Below are positions 51,174 to 61,902 of a DNA stretch of 64,000 nucleotides, piece after piece (the stretch's first letter is position 1; each line of letters starts with the position of its first letter). The notes under the pieces are model-generated. The model did not search any database, was not told the origin of the DNA, and saw only the letters and a program-made list of their open reading frames with translations. The position numbers were made by a program, and so were the translations under genes. Source of the stretch: Diplosphaera chodatii (taxonomy: Eukaryota > Chlorophyta > Trebouxiophyceae > Prasiolales > Stichococcaceae); contig CM063638.1 in assembly GCA_032358165.1 (NCBI GenBank), positions 1 through 64,000 of the forward strand, in the 5' to 3' direction.

Positions 51174-52624
51174 GTGCGGTTCGTTATAGTAAAAATCGTT
51201 TACGGTGTAAATCCTGTTATCATTTTATGGAAATGTGTAAATCACGAGCTTAATTTTAAATGAAAATGAAAAACAACTGTAGCATGCTATTTTCAAGCAC
51301 AAATATGCACTCGATATTTAAAATACTATGCAACTTTTAGTCATATAAATTAACTAAAAGTTGCATAGTATTTTAAATGTTTTGTGTGAAGAAAAGATAT
51401 AAAGGTATGGTTAAAGCACGCATGTTTCGTTTTTAAAACAGCAAACTTTTTGAAAATATGATTTTTAAAATATTTAGTTATGAACTATTTTAAACCATAA
51501 CAAAAAAAATCATGTTTATATATTAATAGTGTAATTACATTTATTTCGTAGGACAAACACGTTATTTTGTTGTAAAAATTATAGTTTTCTATTTTTTATT
51601 TGAATGTATATAATATTTTTGGTAATTTTAGAAATAACTAAAAATAATTACTTTGGAAATTAAAGTTTTTGTGTTTACATTTGAAAATACGTTTTTTTTT
51701 ACCAAGTAAAATTGTAATTTGCCAACAAAATTGGTTAATTAATTGGTGGGGTACCAACTACGCTTTTGTAACGAAGTAAATTGGTTTTTGGTAATTTTCT
51801 TATGTGTTTGAAATTACTTGGTTACAAAAAAAGTTCTTATTTATTAAATCTTACTTAGTTCGAATTAAAAATAAAGTTACTTTTTAGTAAACCACCGACT
51901 CCGTTGGTAGGTTGGTAATTTTAAGGGTTACTTTGTTAAAAAGTTATCAATCTACCAATCAACAAAGTTGGTAGCTTACAAAATGTTTTGATTTTGTTAA
52001 ATTTAAAATTTATAGTTTTTATGTAAATCTAATAAAGAAAATTTTATTTTAAATTATTTTAAGTGCAAAACTAATTTATATCGTAGTGTTTGTTCCATAA
52101 ATTATTAACTTTATAAATTATTACTTCTGTAAGCTATTGATTAAACAATTATAGTAACGAAGTAACTTTGCAGTTTACTTCGTTACCAAAAGGTGCTTTA
52201 AAGTTTACAAATCTATCCCTTTAAAGAAAAATTTTTTAAAAAATTTTTAATGCGATTTTTATAAAACCGAAAATGTTCGCTAATAATGAAAATATGCGAA
52301 AATAAGCATAAAATTGTTTTTAAAATGGCAATATAACAGTTTAAAATTAATATTTTTTTTTTAATGTTTAAAAATAATATTTTTTTATTTTTCTGCTTAA
52401 AAATATATGCTAAAAAATATTTTTAGTGAATTAATTTTTTATATTTGTAAATTAGATATAAAAAATTGGAATAAAAACATATAAATTAATTTTAATATAG
52501 AAATTGTATCAAGTTAATTTCTAGAAATATTTTTTTTGAGCCGTATGCATTGAAAGGTGCACGTATGGTTTTTGAACAAATACTTCATGCTATTTTTTTA
52601 CATTACATGTTTATTTAGTTTCAT
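51174..52624 (+). other. Group II intron in trnI-cau (ORF-less)
   Basis: 1451 bases. Starts with canonical GTGCGGTTCG and ends TTTAGTTTCAT. Domain V at 52539-52572 is AGCCGTATGCATTGAAAGGT then GCACGTATGGTT, with AGC triad and GAAA loop. A 25-bp inverted repeat is at 51316-51378. No maturase or other long frame is present, so splicing must rely on factors encoded elsewhere. Confidence 0.92.
51316..51378. repeat. Inverted repeat inside the trnI-cau intron
   Basis: ATTTAAAATACTATGCAACT plus TTTAG and its exact complement CTAAAAGTTGCATAGTATTT plus TAAAT, loop of about 12 bases. Probably a stem of an intron domain or a mobile hairpin landed in the intron. Confidence 0.9.
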
Positions 52625-52659
52625 CAATGGAGTTGTAGGTTCGAATCCTGCTAAGCCCA

Positions 52660-53510
52660 ATTATTCTTAAGACAAGTTCATATTTTTTCTGCCTAAACAT
52701 ATTGGTAGCAAAGTTTTCAAATTATCGTATTATTAATTTTGTAACAAAAACGCATTTTATTTTTAATAAACATTGCAAATACTTTTTGGTAACTTACGGT
52801 AGCCTACTTGTTTGTCCAAAATTAGTTGGTTACTGAAAAAATTTTAGAACGAAAGAAACTTTTCAGTGATAAAACATTTTTATAATAAACAAACCATTTT
52901 GTAACAAAGCGACCCTGAAGATTACTTGGTTACCATACAATAAGCACGAGTTTTTGTCAGTGGGAAATATTTAGCTTTTTTTTTAAAATATTTAAACTAA
53001 ATATTTATATTTCTTATAATAAAAAAATTACAATTAAAAACTTGAATTTAAAAATAAAATTTTTATTATTAAAATTTTACTTATCACAAAATCTCGCAGC
53101 AAAAAATACATAAAAATACAAAGTATTTTTATGTGAAGTAACTAACATTTACATTTATCAGAACAAAAAATTTCTGGTTTACAGTAACTAACTTCATTAT
53201 AACGTTTAATAAACCTGTTGAAAAAAACTCAAAAATTTTTTTTGTAACCTATTCCAGCCTAATAACGAAGTTACTTGGCAGGGTAACAAAGTAATTTACA
53301 GGTTACTTTATTATTATATAAGTAGACGTGTAACGAAAAAGTATTTAATTACTTTATTACCAAATGATGTTTTAATATTAAATAAATATATTTACACTTT
53401 TTGCGTTGTCAATTAACCTACGGTTAATAGGCAACGCAAAAAACCAAAAAGCATATTATATACATTTATGTTGTGCAAACACATAAAATAATAAACATTT
53501 AAAAAATTAT
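52660..53510. other. trnI-nad4 spacer
   Basis: No gene. Degenerate hairpin repeats: GTAACAAAGCGACCCTGAAG near 52907, GTAACCTATTCCAGCC...GGCAGGGTAACAAAGTAAT near 53250-53310, and GTTGTCAATTAACCTACGGT with TTAATAGGCAACGCAAAA near 53405-53445. Confidence 0.6.
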
Positions 53511-54995
53511 ATGTCGTTACTTTTACTCGTGTTATTAATGCCTTTATTAGGTTGTGTGGTATTATTTTTTATTCCAAATTCGAACCAATTATTAATTAAA
53601 ACTATTTCGTTAAATTTTTCAATTATCACATTTTTGCTTTCACTTTTGCTTTGGATAGAGTTTGACAATTCTACTGCTAAATTTCAATTTACACAGAATT
53701 TTTCACTTGTAAGACATACAAATTATGAAATTCACGAAATGCAAAACTCTACATTAAATTTTATTATTGGTGTAGACGGAATTTCATTGTTTTTTATTAT
53801 ATTAACCAGTTTTTTAATACCAATTTGTATTTTAGTTGCGTGGACAACTGTAAAAACTTATATAAAAGAATATTGTATTTGTTTTTTAATGTTAGAAACT
53901 TTAATTAATACAGTATTTAGCGTGTTAGATATTTTACTTTTTTATATTTTTTTTGAAAGTGTATTAATTCCTATGTTTATTATCATTGGAGTATACGGTT
54001 CTAGAGAAAGAAAAATAAGAGCAGCGTATCAATTTTTCTTGTATACACTTTTCGGATCTGTGTTAATGTTGCTGGCTATTTTACTTATTTATTTCCAAAC
54101 TGGAACTACAGATTTGCAAATTTTATATACCACGGAATTCAGTGAAAGTCGACAAATTTTATTATGGCTAGCTTTTTTCGCAAGTTTTGCCGTTAAAGTC
54201 CCTATGGTGCCTTTTCATATTTGGTTACCGGAAGCTCATGTAGAAGCGCCTACAGCTGGTTCCGTTATTTTGGCAGGTATTTTGTTAAAATTAGGCACAT
54301 ATGGATTTCTTAGATTTTCTATCCCATTATTTCCTTATGCTTGTATTTACTTTGCTCCATTGATTTATACATTAAGCATTGTTGCAATTATTTACACTTC
54401 ACTTACTACATTGAGACAAGTAGATCTCAAAAAAATAATTGCTTATTCTTCGGTAGCTCACATGAATTTTGTTACTATTGGGTTATTCAGTTTGAATGTT
54501 CAAGGTATTCAAGGAAGTATTTTACTAATGTTAAGTCATGGTTTAGTATCTCCAGCTCTTTTTTTGTGTGTAGGGGTATTATATGATAGGCATAAAACTC
54601 GTTTATTACGTTATTATGCAGGATGCGCAAGAACTATGCCTTTATTTGCCATTATTTTTGTGTTTTTTACGATGGCTAATATCAGCTTACCAGGTACAAG
54701 TAGTTTTGTGGGGGAATTTTTAGTCTTATTGGGGGCTTTTCAAAATAACAGTTTTGTAGCGTTTATGGCAACTACTGGAACAGTACTAGGTGCAGCTTAC
54801 GCGCTTTGGTTATGTAATAGAGTGGTTTTCGGATTGGCAAAACCATATTATTTAATGAATTTTAGCGATTTGACACGAAAAGAATTCTTTATGTTTTTAC
54901 CTTTCATAATTACAGTATTATGGATAGGTATTTTTCCACATGTTTTTTTAGATACTATTTATTGTTCCACTATAAATAGTATCCAACAAATTTAA
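53511..54995 (+). CDS. nad4: NADH dehydrogenase subunit 4
   Basis: The 494-residue product is an antiporter-like membrane subunit of complex I. Blocks: FIIGVDGISLFFIILTSFLI, the FYIFFESVLIPMFIIIGVYG segment with the membrane Glu, KVPMVPFHIWLPEAHVEAPT with AGSVILAG, and KKIIAYSSVAHMNFVTIGLF. Fourteen or so hydrophobic segments and the family length. Start MSLLLLVLLMPLLGC, stop TAA. No intron. Confidence 0.98.
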   Translation: MSLLLLVLLMPLLGCVVLFFIPNSNQLLIKTISLNFSIITFLLSLLLWIEFDNSTAKFQFTQNFSLVRHTNYEIHEMQNSTLNFIIGVDGISLFFIILTSFLIPICILVAWTTVKTYIKEYCICFLMLETLINTVFSVLDILLFYIFFESVLIPMFIIIGVYGSRERKIRAAYQFFLYTLFGSVLMLLAILLIYFQTGTTDLQILYTTEFSESRQILLWLAFFASFAVKVPMVPFHIWLPEAHVEAPTAGSVILAGILLKLGTYGFLRFSIPLFPYACIYFAPLIYTLSIVAIIYTSLTTLRQVDLKKIIAYSSVAHMNFVTIGLFSLNVQGIQGSILLMLSHGLVSPALFLCVGVLYDRHKTRLLRYYAGCARTMPLFAIIFVFFTMANISLPGTSSFVGEFLVLLGAFQNNSFVAFMATTGTVLGAAYALWLCNRVVFGLAKPYYLMNFSDLTRKEFFMFLPFIITVLWIGIFPHVFLDTIYCSTINSIQQI

Positions 54996-55347
54996 TGTGA
55001 TTTATTTATTTTTGATAATAAATTTACAGTGGTAAGTAACGAAGCAACTCTGAATGTAACTTTGTTACCAAACGGTCCGTGCCAACGGATAATTAATTTA
55101 AAAATTAAACGTTTAATACACAATAATTTTTTTTTGTAACTTACCCAAGCCCGTTTAGTTACTTTGTAACTAAACGGCAGTTTGCCTAACCAACCAAGTA
55201 AGTTACTGATTTACCAACTTACGAACAAAATTACTTGGTTGGTTTGTAAGTTACTAATTTTTTTTGTGAAATTTTTATTTATTAAATAACAAAAATAAAA
55301 TTTTTTCATTTAATTGATTAAATGAGAAATTAAACATTTCAAATTTC
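54996..55347. other. nad4-nad6 spacer with hairpin repeats
   Basis: No gene. GTAACGAAGCAACTCTGAAT/GTAACTTTGTTACC near 55036-55075 and an AACCAACCAAGTAAGTTACT inverted repeat at 55135-55260. Confidence 0.65.
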
Positions 55348-55989
55348 ATGGATTTTTTATTTTATTTTTTTTCAAGTTTAGCTTTACTAGCTGGCATTAT
55401 GGTTATACAATCACGAAACCCAGTTCATTCTGTTTTATTTTTGATATTAGTTTTTTTCAATGCAGCAGGATTGCTAATTTTGCTAGGTTTGGATTTTTTT
55501 GCTATGATTTTTTTAGTAGTGTATGTAGGAGCTATTGCGGTACTTTTTTTATTTGTGGTTATGATGTTAAACATTAAATTAGCAGAAATTAATGAAAAAA
55601 AGTTACGATATCTTCCTGTTGGAGGACTTTTAGGAATCCTTTTCTTATTTGAAGTTTTTTTAATTATTGATAATGACTTGATACCTGTACAAACAATAAA
55701 CCACAAAATTAATAATTTGGCAAATGCACATGAAATTATTGCTACAAATCAGTATTTACACTTTACAGACTGGTATTCTATTTTAGATACGGTACCAAAT
55801 ATTCAAGCTATTGGTATGCTTGTTTATACGTATTATTTTTATTTCTTTTTGTTAGCAAGCTTAATTTTATTAGTAGCTATGATAGGCGCCATTGTATTAA
55901 CGATGCATAAAAGTGTGTATGTGAAACGTCAAGAAGTTTTCAAACAAAATACCAGAGAGTTTGCTAAAACTGTACACAAAATAGCTTAA
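55348..55989 (+). CDS. nad6: NADH dehydrogenase subunit 6
   Basis: The 213-residue product is a complex I membrane subunit next to the quinone chamber. The conserved N-terminal half contains MVIQSRNPVHSVLFLILVFF, NAAGLLILLGLDFFAMIFLV and VYVGAIAVLFLFVVMMLNIK, all typical. The C-terminal LLASLILLVAMIGAIVLTMH ends as in plants and algae. Start MDFLFYFFSSLALLAG, stop TAA. Confidence 0.97.
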   Translation: MDFLFYFFSSLALLAGIMVIQSRNPVHSVLFLILVFFNAAGLLILLGLDFFAMIFLVVYVGAIAVLFLFVVMMLNIKLAEINEKKLRYLPVGGLLGILFLFEVFLIIDNDLIPVQTINHKINNLANAHEIIATNQYLHFTDWYSILDTVPNIQAIGMLVYTYYFYFFLLASLILLVAMIGAIVLTMHKSVYVKRQEVFKQNTREFAKTVHKIA

Positions 55990-56447
55990 AATACATGTTT
56001 AATTTTTTTTATACTTAGTAATTATATTTAAGTTTTAAAAAACTCAATTTAATAAACCAAAACACTGTAACATAAGGCAAGTGTTTGCTATACGTCTTGT
56101 AACAAAGTAACCTTGATGGATACTTTGTTACCAAATGAGCAAACGCTCATCTGTGCCAAAACAACGTTTAATTTAATTTACCCCTTGGCAGGAATTAGGA
56201 ATTCTGCGTAGCAGGAAATCGTCCCTGCCGAGCTGTTATAATAAAGTAATACTGTGACCAAGTAATCTTAGAAATTACCAATTTACCAATAAACCAACGG
56301 AGTTAGTTTATTGGTAAATTAGTAGGTCACAAAATGGTGGGGTATAAAACTGTATTTGAGAAACAAGAAATGTAAACTTACATCTAAATGTTTAAAAATA
56401 ACAAGTTTACGTAAAAATGCTTAATACACCAACTTTGAAAATAGAAT
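55990..56447. other. nad6-trnY spacer
   Basis: No gene. GTAACAAAGTAACCTTGATG...ACTTTGTTACC hairpin at 56098-56135, family A at 56180 and AATTTACCAATAAACCAACG inverted repeat at 56280-56325. Confidence 0.65.
56180..56228 (+). repeat. GC-rich dispersed repeat, family A copy 6
   Basis: ACCCCTTGGCAGGAATTAGG through GTCCCTGC; left end has CCCCTTGG as in family B. Confidence 0.95.
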
Positions 56448-57599
56448 GGGAAAGTGGCTGAGTGGTTAAAAGCGGTAGATTGTAAAGTGCGGCTGGGAGA
56501 AAGTTATTTTATTCGTGGAAGGTGTAAACCCGTTTATAATATAAAATTTATATAAATCATTAACTTCTTTTAATATGAAAGTTTCAAAAAACCGTAGCCT
56601 GTTAACTATAAACTAATTAAAATTCTTTTTTTAATTACATAGATAATTAAGATATGGCAAAAGCAACAACGCTTTAATTTTTTATTTCATTTGTTATAAC
56701 ATAAAAAAATTACGGATGTTTCAACTTTTTCTTATACGCTTTACAAACTTAAATTAAAATATACATTTATTTTATATAATGGAAAATTTATTTTAGGTAT
56801 TGCTGGCGTAATTCAGTGTAATCATTTACTTTGAATATAAAAATCTTCAAAAATATCGTTTGATAGCAAACTAAGTTGGTAGACTATGAATAAATCAGCA
56901 TTTGTAAATATTGGAATATTTCTATATAATATAATTTTTTTTTTGTTTTTTAATCATTAAGATCTAATATTTACATAGAGCTTAAATTTTTTTGGTTAAA
57001 ACTTTTTTATGTAATTGAAATAAAATGCCTAACTCTTTATGAAAAAATAAAGCTTATGCTAAAATTTTAGTTTGAATAAAGCAAAACCCAGCAAGCTCGC
57101 TATTTTTATTAAAAATTTAAATAAAAACTGTGCGACTAGAAAGATTATATTTAATTGAAATGAAAATTATTTAAATACCGTTGAGTAATAAATTTTACTA
57201 TAACCTATTTTTTGGTAAATTATTAAAGGGTAAACTATTAAAAACTAATGTTTTTACGGTTTTATTTAAATACACATATAAAAAAATATTGTTTATAATC
57301 TTGAATTAATTTTTAAAGACGAAAAGATAATTGTAAAGCCGTATGCATTGAAAAAAGCATGTACGGTTTAAGAACAAACACATTTAAATAGAATTCTTAT
57401 TTATTTTTTTAGTAACTGACTTACAACCTGCGCTTTGGTAACAACGTAATTTGCCGAATTACTTTGTTACAGGGTTACTTGGTTACTAAGTTACTAAAAC
57501 TTTTAAAATACGAACTATTTTATTGAAAAATTTTATTTTATTTGTTTAGTTTCATTCTATTGAATAATTTCTACGTAGGTTCGAATCCTACCTTTCCCA
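56448..57599 (+). tRNA. trnY: tRNA-Tyr (GUA), split by a group II intron
   Basis: 5' exon 56448-56486: acceptor GGGAAAG, D arm GCTGAGTGGTTAAAAGC, anticodon stem GTAGA and loop TTGTAAA (GTA). 3' exon 57556-57599: TCTAT, long variable arm TGAATAATTTCTAC region as in plant mitochondrial tRNA-Tyr, T arm GTAGGTTCGAATCCTAC, acceptor CTTTCCC, discriminator A. Interrupted between positions 38 and 39. Confidence 0.9.
56487..57555 (+). other. Group II intron in trnY (ORF-less)
   Basis: 1069 bases. Starts GTGCGGCTGG and ends TTTAGTTTCAT. Domain V at 57337-57370: AGCCGTATGCATTGAAAAAA then GCATGTACGGTT. Nearly the same domain V and 3' end as the trnI-cau intron, so the two are homologous. No maturase frame. 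A GTAACAACGTAATTTGCCGA...ACTTTGTTAC hairpin repeat lies between domain V and the 3' end (57440-57480), i.e. in or beside domain VI. Confidence 0.92.
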
Positions 57600-57864
57600 T
57601 CATTTAATTTTTTCAAAATTTAGCAGAGACAAGCCAGTGCTGTTTACGAACTTCGTTACAAAACAGGATTCAATTGTATTTTTTTACTTAAAATTTTCAG
57701 TTTTTCATTATAAAAATTTGTTTATAGGAACAAAAAAATTTTTGTAACGATTTTGAAAGTAACAAAAAAATCTGTATATCAGTAACCAACTAACCGTGTA
57801 ACCTACCAACCAGCTTGGTTGGTAGGTTACAAAACTCATTTCATTTGAATGTAAAAATTATTTT

Positions 57865-59079
57865 ATGAAAAGATTATCCATATTAAAACAACCTTTATTT
57901 TCTGTAGTAAATGATCATTTAATCGATTATCCGTCTCCGAGCAACTTAAATTATTTATGGGGATTTGGAAGTCTTGCAGGTCTCTGCTTAATTATTCAAA
58001 TTGCGACAGGTATATTTTTAGCCATGCATTATACTGCACACGTAGATTTAGCTTTTTTGAGCGTAGAACATATTATGCGAGACGTTGAAGGTGGATGGCT
58101 GCTTCGTTATATGCATGCTAATGGTGCCAGTATGTTTTTCATGGTGGTATATATTCATATGTTTAGAAGTTTATATCACTGCAGTTACGCAAGCCCACGT
58201 GAATCTGTATGGTGTATTGGAGTAATTATACTATTACTTATGATTATTACAGCGTTTATAGGATATGTGCTTCCATGGGGCCAAATGAGCTTTTGGGGAG
58301 CTACAGTAATTACTAGTTTAGCAAGTGCCATACCAATTGTTGGTGACACTATTGTCACTTGGTTATGGGGAGGCTTTTCTGTGGATAATGCTACATTAAA
58401 TCGTTTCTATAGTCTTCATTATTTGCTTCCATTTTTAATAGCTGGAGCATCTATAGTTCATATTGCAGCTTTACATCAATACGGTTCAAATAATCCGTTA
58501 GGAACAAACTCATCTGTAGATAAAATATCATTTTACCCTTATTTTTATGTCAAAGACTTAGTTGGTTGGGTAAGCTTTGCTATATTTTTTTCTATATTTA
58601 TTTACTTCTATCCTAATATACTAGGACATCCAGACAATTATATACCAGCTAATCCAATGTCAACGCCTGCACATATTGTACCAGAATGGTATTTTCTTTG
58701 GGTTTATGCTATATTACGTAGCATACCTAACAAATTAGGTGGTGTAGCTGCTATTGCACTAGTGTTTATAGCTCTATTAGCGTTGCCTTTTATTAATACA
58801 TCACAAATCCGTAGCTCTAATTTTAGACCTATTCATAAAAAATTATTTTGGTTATTGGTAGCTGATTGCTTAATATTAATTTGGATTGGTCAGCAGCCTG
58901 TAGAAGATCCATATATTTTCATAGGACAATGTGCCTCTGTTTACTTTTTTGTTTATTTCTTAATTTGCATTCCATTTTTAGGTAAATTTGAAAAATTTTT
59001 AATTAGTTATAAAAAAACTGACTATTCGTCTGAAAAAATTAATAAAAAAGCTGGTTCTTCAAATTTACATATCGTATAA
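57865..59079 (+). CDS. cob: Cytochrome b
   Basis: The 404-residue product is the membrane core of complex III. Heme ligands are His84 and His185 (one heme) and His98 and His199 (the other); the Qo-site PEWY is at residues 273-276. Blocks [40 protein letters not shown] and GSNNPLG are typical. Start [16 protein letters not shown] matches plant-type N-termini; stop TAA. No intron. A clear hairpin follows 56 bases after the stop. Confidence 0.99.
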   Translation: MKRLSILKQPLFSVVNDHLIDYPSPSNLNYLWGFGSLAGLCLIIQIATGIFLAMHYTAHVDLAFLSVEHIMRDVEGGWLLRYMHANGASMFFMVVYIHMFRSLYHCSYASPRESVWCIGVIILLLMIITAFIGYVLPWGQMSFWGATVITSLASAIPIVGDTIVTWLWGGFSVDNATLNRFYSLHYLLPFLIAGASIVHIAALHQYGSNNPLGTNSSVDKISFYPYFYVKDLVGWVSFAIFFSIFIYFYPNILGHPDNYIPANPMSTPAHIVPEWYFLWVYAILRSIPNKLGGVAAIALVFIALLALPFINTSQIRSSNFRPIHKKLFWLLVADCLILIWIGQQPVEDPYIFIGQCASVYFFVYFLICIPFLGKFEKFLISYKKTDYSSEKINKKAGSSNLHIV

Positions 59080-59134
59080 AACATAAAATAGTAAAACATT
59101 TATTTTTACATTGTAAAAAATAAATCTAATTTTT

Positions 59135-59185
59135 AATGTGTTTCAATTACAATACTAAGAAATACTATTGTAATTGAAACACATT
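59135..59185. terminator. Hairpin downstream of cob
   Basis: AATGTGTTTCAATTACAATA and its exact complement TATTGTAATTGAAACACATT around a loop of 11 bases, followed by a T run, 56 bases after the cob stop. It has the look of a 3'-end hairpin; function inferred. Confidence 0.5.
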
Positions 59186-59628
59186 TTTTATGAAAAAAAA
59201 TTAAATAAAACCTGTTCCTTTTATTTTCATAAAAAAATCGTTACAATTTACGTACTGAATGTTTTTAATACTAGAATTTTTTTATGAAAATAAAACATAT
59301 ACGTTATACAAAATTCAAAATAAAATAGAAAATGAAAATCAATAAGTGTTGTTCCCCAAAAAAAAAACGTATAATTTAGATTTTAAAGTGTGAAATTTTC
59401 ACAAAAACAAATATCTATACTAGTCTACTACTTATTAACCTACCAGTAATATAGCAACCAATTTTGTTGGGTAATTGATTGGTAAATTGGTGAATTTGTT
59501 GGTATATTTATACGATTGCTTGATTATTAGAAAAAGTGAAACAAATAAAAAGAATATTGTTTAGTAACTTATTAATCAACTTCGTTAGTCAGTTACTAGA
59601 ATATTACACTATTTTTATAGTATTTATA

Positions 59629-59658
59629 GTATTACAATATTACAATATTACAATATTT
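59629..59658. repeat. Short tandem repeat ATTACAAT
   Basis: Four units of ATTACAAT in the cob-atp9 spacer, preceded by related TAGTATTTATAGT. Confidence 0.85.
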
Positions 59659-60086
59659 AAACGGTGAAATAATGACATAAGTAAAACTTATGCAAACTAT
59701 TTGTTTTCAATATTGAAAATACAATTACAGGTCTTTCCAAATTTTATCACTGATTCAATATTTAGTTTTATAATTCATTATTGATTACTGATATATATGT
59801 TTGCAACGAAGTGACGGTTATTATCTAAGCAGATTATAAGAAAGCACATTAATTTATAAAAATAAAAATTTATGAAAGTAATCATATTTTACGTTTAAAT
59901 AAACCTTACAATAATGCCGTTAGATTTATATGTTTTATGTGATAAGCTGACAAGGAAGTAAGTTGCTAATAAAACAGAAGTTTTTTTTGTAACAAATTAA
60001 CGTTGTAGGTTATGTTCAAGCTTGATGATAAACGTTATTTAGCAAATTACCCAACGTTTTTTTTAATCGTCTTAATTTTCTTGATT

Positions 60087-60160
60087 TTTTAATTCTGTAA
60101 CGAATTAACCAAATATAAAAATCATTTTTATATTTGGTTAATTCGTTACAGAATTAAAAA
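60087..60160. terminator. Palindrome downstream of atp9
   Basis: TTTTAATTCTGTAACGAATT plus AACCAAATATAAAAA with exact complement; about 34-bp arms with a very short loop, ending some 40 bases beyond the atp9 stop on the plus-strand map. Possible 3'-end structure of the atp9 transcript, by position. Confidence 0.5.
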
Positions 60161-60202
60161 ATATGTAAGCATAAATATAATACGTTTCTTTTTATGCACG
60201 TA

Positions 60203-60508
<306 letters not shown>

Positions 60509-60572
60509 CTATATATTCTAATATATTGATTTGCGTTCTTATATGTGTGTATACGTATAAAATAAAAAATTA

Positions 60573-60621
60573 GCAGGGACGATTTCCTGCTACGCAGAAT
60601 TCCTAATTCCTGCCAACGGGT
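60573..60621 (-). repeat. GC-rich dispersed repeat, family A copy 7
   Basis: GCAGGGACGATTTCCTGCTA to TGCCAACGGGT, inverse orientation, identical to copy 5. Lies between trnP and atp9. Confidence 0.95.
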
Positions 60622-60673
60622 TAATTACAAATAAATAAACAGTTTATTTTTTTATTTTGTGTATAGTTTTGAA

Positions 60674-60747
60674 TCAAGGTGGCAGGATTTGAACCTACGA
60701 CTCCCTGTTCCCAAAACAGGTACGCTACCAGGCTGCGCTACACCCTG
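60674..60747 (-). tRNA. trnP: tRNA-Pro (UGG)
   Basis: Acceptor CAGGGTG/CACCTTG, D arm GCGCAGCCTGGTAGCGT, anticodon TGG in a CCTGTTTTGGGAACAGG stem-loop, T arm GTAGGTTCAAATCCTGC, discriminator A. Confidence 0.95.
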
Positions 60748-61043
60748 TTTGTATTTGTTGTGTAATTATCGTAAATTTTAAAAAATAAAAAAATTCACAT
60801 TTTTATTGGTTACTTTTGTTGCAGTTTTTTATTTTACTTGTTATTTTTTTATTTTTCATTAAAAAAAATAGCAGGAACAAAACTTAAATAAAAAATGTAT
60901 CTGTATTATTATATTGGTTTTTACGTACACTTTTTAAGTGAATATTAATGACTATATATTGCTTATTTTATAAATTAATAGTAATCACTATAACTTACTT
61001 TCTATAAAAAACTATGAATATTACACTTGATTTAATTTTTGCA

Positions 61044-61070
61044 CACCCCTTGGCAGGGGCTCGTTTCTGC
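61044..61070 (+). repeat. GC-rich hairpin repeat, family B (variant)
   Basis: ACCCCTTGGCAGGGGCTCGT followed by TTCTGC; two bases differ from the consensus CCCTGC. Confidence 0.85.
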
Positions 61071-61705
61071 GGAACTTTTATTTTAAATTTACAATAACAT
61101 AGAAGAAAAAAATACTGGGTGTAGCAAATACTATTATGTTGACATTTGTACTATTGTATGAAAATCTAAATTACAAAAATAAAATGAATTTAAGCTAACA
61201 CTAACATTATGTTTTACTCATCAAATTTAACGATTGATTTTAGGAAAAAAAAATCAATTTTATCTAAAAATAAATCTACTTAATTATAACAAAATAAATA
61301 ATTATTTTCTTATTAAACATTTATTTTTAAATTTTTCAATAAAAACTAGAATTTAATGACATTTTTGTTTGATTCAAAAATATTATTTATAAAATACAGA
61401 TTATTGTTATATTAATAATTTGAGTAATCCTTTATTTCATAATTTATTTGTAAAAAAGTAAGTTTTTGGTTATCAATCTAGAAAACAATAAACTAATTTT
61501 TTTTGTAATTAAACGTTGTTGATTTGCTAATCTTTGCCAACCAACCGTAATAAATAGAGTTGATAGATAGTTGATACGTAAAGATTAGCAAAGCAACGTT
61601 TAATTCTGCTACGCATTTGTTTATCAACGAAGTTCATGAAATCGTGTTTGCTAATTAAGTTGATTGATTGTTGAGCTCGTGGGTTGCCAAAAAGTAAATT
61701 TTCTT

Positions 61706-61731
61706 GCAGGGACGAGCCCCTGTCAACGGGT
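61706..61731 (-). repeat. GC-rich hairpin repeat, family B (variant)
   Basis: GCAGGGACGAGCCCCTGTCA followed by ACGGGT; right end as in family A. Confidence 0.85.
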
Positions 61732-61786
61732 AAATTAAACTTGTAATTTTATATGATAAAAAATAAAATTGTTAAATTTTTCTTTA

Positions 61787-61888
61787 CTAAAACTGGTAAT
61801 GCGTATTATCGGGTCTAGTAGGGCTAGCTGAAGGAGAAAAACTTTTTTCACCTAAAGCAGGTGTTTCTGGTAAATTTAAATTACTTTT
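61787..61888 (-). pseudogene. Out-of-frame tail downstream of ORF125
   Basis: An open stretch of 33 codons without start: NLPETPALGEKSFSPSASPT then RPDNTHYQF and TAG. It lies 15 bases beyond the ORF125 stop in another frame. Its Pro/Ser-rich FSPSASP resembles the SFFSPDSPK end of ORF246, so it may be the former C-terminus of ORF125 lost by frameshift. Short, so uncertain. Confidence 0.35.
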
Positions 61889-61902
61889 TTAAGCTATTTT
61901 TT

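Larger units (their letters stand above)
51136..52659 (+). tRNA. trnI-cau: tRNA-Ile (CAU), split by a group II intron
   Basis: 5' exon 51136-51173: acceptor GGGCTTA, D arm ATTCAATGGTTAGAAT, anticodon stem CATTG and loop CTCATAA (CAT). 3' exon 52625-52659: CAATG, T arm TGTAGGTTCGAATCCTGCT, acceptor TAAGCCC, discriminator A. The GGGCTTATA... start is close to plant mitochondrial tRNA-Ile whose CAU is modified to read AUA, hence the call; Met is the alternative. Interrupted between positions 38 and 39. Confidence 0.85.
59080..60202. other. cob-atp9 spacer (1.1 kb, convergent genes)
   Basis: No gene. Two strong palindromes lie near the ends of the flanking genes (59135-59185 after cob, 60087-60160 after atp9); a TATTACAA tandem run is at 59627-59658 and an ATTGGTAAATTGGTG-type repeat at 59450-59500. 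Confidence 0.65.
60748..61786. other. Spacer upstream of trnP
   Basis: About 1 kb with no gene. Family B repeats at 61044 and 61706; CTTTGCCAACCAACCGTAAT and GTTGATACGTAAAGATTAGC complementary pieces near 61530-61590; the rest is AT-rich. Confidence 0.6.
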
